From positions 1 to 41,874 of the forward strand of contig JANQEN010000026.1 of the NCBI GenBank assembly GCA_028278335.1: 41,874 bases of DNA. Direction: 5' to 3'. This DNA is from Chitinivibrionales bacterium (GTDB taxonomy: Bacteria; Fibrobacterota; Chitinivibrionia; Chitinivibrionales; JANQEN01). Numbering within the stretch: position 1 is the first letter of the stretch; each line of letters begins with the position of its first letter. The notes beneath the pieces are model-generated. The model had not been told where the DNA came from, ran no database searches, and was given only the letters and a program-made list of their open reading frames with translations. Both the position numbers and the translations under genes were made by a program. Below are positions 35,870 to 41,874 of the stretch, in pieces.

Positions 35870-36646
35870 CTATTTTTTGTTACTGGTATAATTCCCTGCT
35901 AATATGGTATTTACAAGTAACAATATTCTTTCAAGACTTTGTGGTAGTGTCATAGTCGCACAAAAAATATCATGGGTTGGATCCTTTTCAAAGTAGAGAG
36001 CGCTTAATAGCAAAATGGGGATATGCTCCAATTCGGGATTACTCTTAATTGCTTGAGCCATTTCAAAACCATTGATTCTCGGTTTGCTCATATCAGTAAT
36101 TATGAGATCGGGTTTAACCCTTTTTACAACATCCAATGTTTCAAAGGGGTCCCTTTCATAGAGGATGTTTTCAAATCCACCATATTTTAAAAAATCAATC
36201 ATACACTCGGACCGCATTATATCATCATCAGATAATAGAATTGTTTTGTTTTTATTGATGGTTTGCTGATTGGATAGCCAATGAGTAATGTTTCTTACCT
36301 CTTCGCAATCAAAAAGGTCATTCTTTTTTTGAAAAACCCTCAATGCTTCCATCCGTACTAATATTTCGTTCTCTGCTGTAAGCACATCTTTTAAGGATTT
36401 TACCGCAGCAAGGCGCCACCCTTTCTTGTATTCCTCCACAGAGACAATCGTACCCAATTGTTTTACTGCTCGAAGTTTTAAGTCATTTGGTACTGCCTTT
36501 GATACTCTCTCTAGAAAATTTATTTCCGGTTCACCCAATTGCTCGGGTTGCATTTTTTCTATTGAGTCACAAAAGGCAAAACCAATTTCCGGTAAATCTA
36601 CGGCAATATCAATCTGTTCTCTGGTAATTTCAAATGGTCCAGGCAT
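35870..36646 (-). CDS. Receiver-domain protein with N-terminal helical repeats and a degenerate receiver
   Basis: 258 residues. Residues ~1-130 are helical and HEAT-like ('LKLRAVKQLGTIVSVEEYKKGWRLAAVKSLKDVLTAENEILVRMEAL'). Residues ~133-258 are a receiver domain: acidic pocket 'LLSDDD' (140-142), phospho-acceptor D185 in 'LIITDMSKP', and the Ser in 'LLLSA'. The conserved Lys expected in the 'K-P' near residue 234 is missing (the sequence reads 'TLPQS'), so phosphorylation switching may be weak or altered. No DNA-binding domain, so it probably acts on a partner protein. AGGA lies 8 bases before the ATG. It is convergent with the GNAT gene. Confidence 0.78.
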   Translation of the reverse strand: MPGPFEITREQIDIAVDLPEIGFAFCDSIEKMQPEQLGEPEINFLERVSKAVPNDLKLRAVKQLGTIVSVEEYKKGWRLAAVKSLKDVLTAENEILVRMEALRVFQKKNDLFDCEEVRNITHWLSNQQTINKNKTILLSDDDIMRSECMIDFLKYGGFENILYERDPFETLDVVKRVKPDLIITDMSKPRINGFEMAQAIKSNPELEHIPILLLSALYFEKDPTHDIFCATMTLPQSLERILLLVNTILAGNYTSNKK

Positions 36647-36911
36647 CTAATCTATCCTATATTAATGCTATGTATAAAGACACTATACCCTCGAATAGTG
36701 TTCTCTTATGATATAATAGTTACCATAAAAATTCTCTATATTTCTTATTTTACCCTGGTAACATTAGACTCTGCGAGTCAAATAGAGAGGACACCACAGC
36801 TCCCTAAGTTCCAGGAACCGGTTTATTATTGTTCACGTAGTTGAGTCACTCAATACCCCCCCCAGTAGGATTGAAGGATTTTTAGAGTCGTAACCCTTTG
36901 ATTAAGCTCGA

Positions 36912-38285
36912 TTACTCCTTGGTGGCAATAGCTTTACTTTCCCAAATTCGGGATCGCCAACGGAAAAACATAATGATACCCCGAATCCATTCGTCCATTG
37001 AAATACCTATCCAAATACCAACCACACCCAATGAAAACTTGACTCCTAAAAGATAGGCAAAAACAACACCAATACCCCACATTGAGAGAATACCAAAACG
37101 TACCGGAAAATGTACATCACCGGCACCTTTCAACCCAGCAATGATAACCAAGTTGAAGGTGCGCCCCGGTTCTAAAAGCATCGTAAACAGGATCAAGGTG
37201 CTACAGATAGAAAACACCTCTGGATCCATAGGAAACATTGCTAAGACAGATTTTCGAAATACTGAAACAACAATAGCCAGAAAAATTGCTAGGAAGAAAG
37301 AGAATGACCAGTATTTAAAAACGCCATGATAGGCATCATCCAATTTTCCAGCTCCTACAAAATAGCTAACGATTATTTGCGTGCCCTGTCCGATGGAAAA
37401 GCCAAAATAGATAATAAAACGGGCGAACAGAAAGGCATAGTTATATGCTGGAAGTGCTGCAGGATCCATTTGAACTACAAAAAAATTCATGACAATTTGA
37501 GCAACATTGTAGGACATAAACTCACCAGCAGTGGGAACACCAACCCTCAAAATCTCCTTTGCCCAGGCCAGTTTGATTTTAAAAAACAGTTTAAAGGGAA
37601 AATCAATATCCTCTTTAGATAGTATTATAATAAAAATGAGTAAGGCAGCAATTGACTGACTTACAATGGTTGAAAGAGCTACACCAAAAACTCCCCATTG
37701 AGGAAAACCAAAGGCACCAAAAATGAAACAGTAATTCCCAAAAACATTGATAATATTACCTAAAAAATTGAGAAGCATAGGTTCTTTGGAATAGCCATAG
37801 GAACGTAAAATTGCACTGAACCCAGAGTTAAGCGCAACACCCAAGGAGAGCGAACCATAGACCAGTAAATAGTCAACAGCAAATTTATGACGAATGTCAC
37901 TAAGCTTAAAAAGTGATAGAACTGGTTCAGCGAGAAAAAACATAGCTATACTAATGGCAATCCCTACAATCAGAGACAGTACAACACTAGTAATTACTCT
38001 ATTGGTAGCTTCAGTCTTTTTATTTGCTCCATTATACTGAGTAATTACTATACCAGACCCAGAGTTGACCATCATGTGAATAACTATGATAAAAAACATA
38101 AAGGAGGCAGTTAAACCAACAGAGGCAACAGCATCATCACCATAGGAAATGCCATCAATAGAGAGGTGGCTTAGCATGGCCATGTCAACAAAGGAAAAGA
38201 AATAGCGAAGCATATTCTCTATCAATATAGGAAACGTGATAGCAATGATATTCATCCGCGAATGTATGTTGTTTTGTGCAGTCAT
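36912..38285 (-). CDS. MATE-family efflux transporter
   Basis: 457 residues with about 12 membrane helices in two similar halves, the usual MATE length. Family marks are the opening 'IAITFPILIENMLRYFFSFVDMAMLSHLS', the 'NSGSGIVITQYNGA' loop in half one and its counterpart 'IGQGTQIIVSYFVGAGKLDDA' in half two. It exports cationic drugs or metabolites by Na+ or H+ antiport, and the substrate is unknown. I prefer the ATG at 38285 (AAGG 5 bases before) over the in-frame GTG at 38300. It is a single gene with ~265 bases to the next unit downstream. Confidence 0.9.
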   Translation of the reverse strand: MTAQNNIHSRMNIIAITFPILIENMLRYFFSFVDMAMLSHLSIDGISYGDDAVASVGLTASFMFFIIVIHMMVNSGSGIVITQYNGANKKTEATNRVITSVVLSLIVGIAISIAMFFLAEPVLSLFKLSDIRHKFAVDYLLVYGSLSLGVALNSGFSAILRSYGYSKEPMLLNFLGNIINVFGNYCFIFGAFGFPQWGVFGVALSTIVSQSIAALLIFIIILSKEDIDFPFKLFFKIKLAWAKEILRVGVPTAGEFMSYNVAQIVMNFFVVQMDPAALPAYNYAFLFARFIIYFGFSIGQGTQIIVSYFVGAGKLDDAYHGVFKYWSFSFFLAIFLAIVVSVFRKSVLAMFPMDPEVFSICSTLILFTMLLEPGRTFNLVIIAGLKGAGDVHFPVRFGILSMWGIGVVFAYLLGVKFSLGVVGIWIGISMDEWIRGIIMFFRWRSRIWESKAIATKE

Positions 38286-38577
38286 TGTTGCCTTTTTCAC
38301 ATGTTACTGGTGATAATACTATTTACCAATTATACTATTTAACCATACTTTCGGCTTAATTGTATTTCTTATTTTGATTAAAATGGTGGTGGAAAAACTC
38401 AGCTTATGCCATAATAGCTGTGCGTAGTGGGATTAAATATACCGTATGGAAAGAGAGATAAGTAAGATATTGAAGGAATTTTTACTCTACTAACCTTTTT
38501 AATAAAGTCGATCGATATATATGATAGAAAAGGAAAGTTCATAACTGTATAATTATATAGAAAGCAATGAGATAGAT

Positions 38578-39300
38578 ATGACAGATTTCAAAAAAATAAT
38601 TAATGAGATTTCCTTTTCCGGACTCAGTCCCCTTGATCCGGGTTTACTCCTCCTTTGTGGTCAAACACATAATCCTATGCTAACTAAAGCTGATATGTGT
38701 ATTACCAAGCTTCCCTATAAGAATGACTTTTATAGGCAGCTGTTTGAACCCCTATGTATGATGCCAAGAATGTGCACTTTTGCAATCGGATTTCTTATTA
38801 ATCAACTTGTTACAGCCCTTCCCGATGATCAATCTTTTTGCAATGTCGGTGTGTGGCATGGCTTTCCCTTCCTTTCAGGGATAATCAACAATCCAACAAA
38901 ACCCTGTGTTGGTGTTGATAATTTTTCCCAATTTGGTGGTCCAAAGAACCAATTCATATCGCGATTTAATCAATACAAAAGTGAACATCACATTTTTTTT
39001 GATCTTGACTATAGAGATTATTTTGCATTAAAACATACTGGAGAGATTGGTTTTTATATCTACGATGGAAATCATAAAAGCGAGCATCAGTTTGAGGGTT
39101 TACGCATTGCAGAGCCCCATTTAGCAAAGGGTGCCTATATTTTAATTGACGACATAAACGATGACGGACCTATTGAGGGCACACTTCAATTTATCAAAGA
39201 AAGTGCTCATTCTTATCAGATTCTATTTGAGCAACATACAGCTCATAACTCCCATCCGACCTTTTGGAACGGAGTTGCACTATTACAAAAATTATCCTAA
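38578..39300 (+). CDS. Class I SAM-dependent methyltransferase, TylF/Methyltransf_24-like
   Basis: 240 residues. The SAM site is degenerate ('FCNVGVWHGFPFLSGI', then 'CVGVDNFSQFGG'), and the family mark is 'GFYIYDGNHKSEHQFEGLRIAEPHLAKGAYILIDDIN', the beta-strand/His/Asp-Asp part typical of Methyltransf_24/macrocin O-methyltransferase-like proteins. Such enzymes methylate sugars or secondary metabolites, often next to glycosyltransferases, as here with the convergent gene 12 bases away. Ribosome site weak (GAGAT). The role in a surface glycan is an inference. Confidence 0.7.
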   Translation: MTDFKKIINEISFSGLSPLDPGLLLLCGQTHNPMLTKADMCITKLPYKNDFYRQLFEPLCMMPRMCTFAIGFLINQLVTALPDDQSFCNVGVWHGFPFLSGIINNPTKPCVGVDNFSQFGGPKNQFISRFNQYKSEHHIFFDLDYRDYFALKHTGEIGFYIYDGNHKSEHQFEGLRIAEPHLAKGAYILIDDINDDGPIEGTLQFIKESAHSYQILFEQHTAHNSHPTFWNGVALLQKLS

Positions 39301-39312
39301 GAGTTTTCAAGA

Positions 39313-40338
39313 TTAGATCAATTTTTTCTGGAGTTCTAGAATCTTCTCTCGATATGTTTTGATAAGATATGGAGGATATCGTAGCAATGAAAGTAAGGAT
39401 AAAGCAGAAATATAGTGTTCTAGTATAGTTTTTTTTGGAATACTATTAATACATTTTTTATTAGTAATACTCTCAATAATTGATTGTACTCTATTAAAGC
39501 TTGTATGGTGCATTTTGATTTTTTCATAAGCCTCTTGTGCTTTTCTTTCACATTCAAAATCATGGATAGCAAAATTAATATGTTCTACGCACTCCTTTAC
39601 ATTACCAAATTCATAAGATAAGTACTCCTCTCCCTGTTCAAGAATATCATTACATGAATGTGATAACCTATCGGTAATGAGAAAAGCGCCGCACCCTGGG
39701 GCCTCAAAAAAACGGAAATTTAGATCATCTGAAACGGATTGATTTATCACGAGTCTTGAATCAGAATAGATCGGAATAAAATCCCCCGCCTCAATACTAA
39801 GATTGGTGACCTCCTTTTTCAGAGAATTAAAAAATATACAACGATCTGGGTTGAGTTTTGGATTTAATGTTCCCACAAAGCTTACTGATCTACTTCTTTT
39901 GTCCCAGGGAGTGAAAGCGGGAACTGCTCCTTTGAAAAAAAGTGGAAGCCAGGTGATATGCTCAATTTCCCCCTTTAAAGTATCCGCAATATTTTGCTGT
40001 GCACAAAATACCCCATCAAACATATAGGCATAGTGCTGGTGCCAATCAAAATGAAGATGTGTATCTACAGCATACCAATACTTAGGTATACCGATTTCTT
40101 CTTGAGTATAAAAAAGAATAGGTCTGGAACTATCAACTTCCAGAAGCGCGTCGGGTTTGAATCGATCAATCGTTTGACAAATGAAATCCTGGGTTGCATT
40201 AAGGTCTCTGTATAGAGGATACTGAATATCATCAGGACTAGAATACTTTTGGATATCAGAAATACAGCATATATCTACACCAATATTTCGAAAATCATTA
40301 TTTAGAAATTTATTTCCAATAATTAACAATTTTGACAT
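39313..40338 (-). CDS. CgeB-like glycosyltransferase
   Basis: 341 residues. The two-lobed GT-B shape is suggested by an N-terminal 'KLLIIGNKFLN' strand, a central 'SVSFVGTLNP', and the C-terminal 'LNFRFFEAPGCGAFLITD' plus 'YEFGNVKECVEHINFAI', which is the CgeB/Glyco_trans_1_2 signature (donor-sugar side). The acceptor and sugar are unknown. The gene is AT-richer than most neighbours and lacks a visible ribosome site. It is convergent with the methyltransferase, so the two may belong to a transferred surface-glycan block. Confidence 0.75.
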   Translation of the reverse strand: MSKLLIIGNKFLNNDFRNIGVDICCISDIQKYSSPDDIQYPLYRDLNATQDFICQTIDRFKPDALLEVDSSRPILFYTQEEIGIPKYWYAVDTHLHFDWHQHYAYMFDGVFCAQQNIADTLKGEIEHITWLPLFFKGAVPAFTPWDKRSRSVSFVGTLNPKLNPDRCIFFNSLKKEVTNLSIEAGDFIPIYSDSRLVINQSVSDDLNFRFFEAPGCGAFLITDRLSHSCNDILEQGEEYLSYEFGNVKECVEHINFAIHDFECERKAQEAYEKIKMHHTSFNRVQSIIESITNKKCINSIPKKTILEHYISALSLLSLLRYPPYLIKTYREKILELQKKLI

Positions 40339-40525
40339 ATGGTATTAATATAATCTGTCAATAAGATATTTTCCAGGAATAATAGAAAAAACCTGAAACG
40401 ATTATATGTCATGCTTAAGGTTTTATTTATAGAAATTTAAGGATTAAATTACTTTTCTATTGGCAAATCAGAGGCAGTCCACCCCCAAAAAGATTCATCG
40501 TAGTTTTTTGCATTTGAATAGCCAG

Positions 40526-41503
40526 CTATTTCACTATAGCAATTTTCTGACGGGTATTTCCATTTCTTGAATCAATAGCTTCAATAATGTAATGCCCTAC
40601 CCCTAAATGAGATACATCAATTGTCTGCCCCTGATGGATGTGAGAGGATATCAGCCTTTTTCCCAGTTGATTAAATAGGTGGAACCCAATGGGAGCATTC
40701 TGTTTTGTGTGATGATCAATTGAAAGCCGAGCCAAATGTGTGGACCAAACAATACGTGGTTGAGCACATTGTGCAGAGGGTTTTATAATAGAGGAATTTT
40801 GGTCAGTGAACTCACCATCACCATTACCATCAACTGACCATCGTAAGGTCATGCTTTTTACCTCAGGATCCATATGTTGATTGAAATCAATGACAATCTG
40901 GGACATTTGGATTTTCACATGGGTAACACCCTGAGCAGCATCCTCTTTTTTAACATAGGCAATATTATTATACCCTGAATAGGTATCGCAAAAATAGGGC
41001 ATGTTAGGATCAGTGTATCCTCTGGTAAAAAGAGGAATTGCTGTGTATTTACAGGTATCTCTTTGATTAAGTAGCTCCTCATAAATGGCTTTATCCGACT
41101 CAAAACTTTTTTCAGGATACTTTTTTGCATCATTAAAATGAACATCTGGATTATTATGAGTGCGGGAAAAGAAGATATACGGTGCAGGATCTGGCATGTT
41201 ATAGTTAAAGGTATCCCGTTTTAGCAGGGTGTGATACTTGTAACAAACAGAGGAATTCTCAATATCATCATCCAAGAAAGCAAGAAAAAAGAAGTTTGTA
41301 CTTCCAGCACCCACAATCCCATTGGTAGCACTCTCCATTGAAAGAGTAACTCCATTTGAAAATTTTATGGTATCTTGAGAAAAACTTGGCTTGGTAAAGC
41401 TGCCACAGGTATCTCTCCCATCAATTGAAATGGGAATAATATTAGCAAAGAGGATGTTGATAGAAAAAATGACAAGAAGTGCTGATAATGGTATTGCTTT
41501 CAT
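40526..41503 (-). CDS. Secreted protein with C-terminal sorting-type domain
   Basis: 325 residues. A signal peptide (PLSALLVIFSINILFA) leads to a beta-rich central part of unknown family, with a 'VDGNGDGEFTDQN' calcium-loop-like motif and four cysteines that could pair. The last ~60 residues ('IGFHLFNQLGKRLISSHIHQGQTIDVSHLGVGHYIIEAIDSRNGNTRQKIAIVK' in outline) match the type IX-like sorting tail. AAAGGAACTCCC precedes the ATG. Function unknown. Confidence 0.72.
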   Translation of the reverse strand: MKAIPLSALLVIFSINILFANIIPISIDGRDTCGSFTKPSFSQDTIKFSNGVTLSMESATNGIVGAGSTNFFFLAFLDDDIENSSVCYKYHTLLKRDTFNYNMPDPAPYIFFSRTHNNPDVHFNDAKKYPEKSFESDKAIYEELLNQRDTCKYTAIPLFTRGYTDPNMPYFCDTYSGYNNIAYVKKEDAAQGVTHVKIQMSQIVIDFNQHMDPEVKSMTLRWSVDGNGDGEFTDQNSSIIKPSAQCAQPRIVWSTHLARLSIDHHTKQNAPIGFHLFNQLGKRLISSHIHQGQTIDVSHLGVGHYIIEAIDSRNGNTRQKIAIVK

Positions 41504-41770
41504 GGGAGTTCCTTTGATGATCTGGTAAATAAATATTGCTTTATTTAAACATAGAACAAGAGTGCAACTTCTACAATAAAAAATATGGCCTCATAAGTAA
41601 TTTCTGTTTTCTCACAGAAAACAGTACTTCACAAACAGATCCAAAAATTCAATGCCTATAGAAAAAATGAATTAATTAATCAGATTTGGACTTACAAATT
41701 ATAGCAGGATAACTTGTTACTTCTCCAAAGCTACACAAATAAGCCTTTGATGAAAACTAAAAAAGCTATT
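41504..41770. other. AT-rich intergenic stretch before the second MITE-like copy
   Basis: No gene seen. It presumably includes the promoter of the secreted-protein gene on the minus strand. Confidence 0.4.
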
Positions 41771-41874
41771 AAACACAGATTATGCAGTAGGAGTAGATGC
41801 AGAAGTGCAAGATTATGATTTAGTAAGACTCGAAGGTTTTGAAGGGCATATCTGCAAGGTGATATGACCGAAAA
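41771..41874. mobile_element. MITE-like element, copy 2, cut by the window end
   Basis: The 104 bases match 19602-19705 with 13 differences by hand count and no gaps. They begin with the same terminal 'aaac(n)cagattatgcag' repeat. Most differences change the encoded residue, so the ORF in copy 1 is not under protein selection. The right half lies outside the window. Confidence 0.65.

Overview
The window looks like a piece of chromosome from a Gram-negative, probably anaerobic bacterium of the Fibrobacteres-Chlorobi-Bacteroidetes side of the tree, with Fibrobacterota or a relative as my best guess. The outer membrane is shown by a TonB-dependent receptor. Two secreted proteins end in the short beta-rich tail typical of type IX-like sorting domains. 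The HU-like/DUF4469 protein is a family best known from that group. Anaerobic metabolism is suggested by an indolepyruvate:ferredoxin oxidoreductase pair and a [4Fe-4S] aldo/keto reductase. Many start codons lack a clear Shine-Dalgarno sequence. The taxon is an inference. I saw no rRNA, tRNA, CRISPR array or intact insertion sequence.

Layout. 1-2625 is a repeat-rich stretch around one gene, a DUF4469 HU-like DNA-binding protein. It holds two copies of a ~200-bp repeat headed by a hairpin whose stem covaries, and a mosaic of small-hairpin repeats. 2626-6358 is a minus-strand operon, iorA-iorB-sodium/solute symporter. 6668-7244 is an AT-rich overlapping pair: a small partner protein and a nucleotidyltransferase. 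7274-9010 is a secreted beta-helix protein. 9166-17013 is a giant 2615-residue secreted TPR protein containing four tandem copies of an exactly 343-residue super-repeat. 17019-19505 is a minus-strand operon (DUF302, SDR, small anchored protein, methyltransferase). 19601-19813 is a MITE-like element with a second copy at the right end of the window. 20062-21570 is an aldo/keto reductase plus thioesterase pair. 22117-24228 is a hybrid histidine kinase.

24282-35833 is the most interesting part. A small octameric-type membrane protein (8xMP/SLATT-like) diverges from a tight five-gene operon: a protein with three TIR/DUF4062-like modules, an nSTAND NTPase with a transmembrane helix and WD40 propeller, a TonB-dependent receptor with an N-terminal TPR-like region, an ATP/ADP-translocase-like transporter fused to HEAT-like repeats, and a GNAT acetyltransferase. 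The order and topology suggest an envelope-spanning signalling or defence system: outer-membrane receptor, periplasmic WD40 sensor, cytoplasmic STAND switch and TIR effector. This is an inference, but the combination deserves a search.

35870-41874 carries an atypical receiver-domain protein, a MATE exporter, a TylF/Methyltransf_24-type methyltransferase, a CgeB-like glycosyltransferase, a secreted protein with a sorting-type tail, and the second copy of the MITE-like repeat, cut by the window end.
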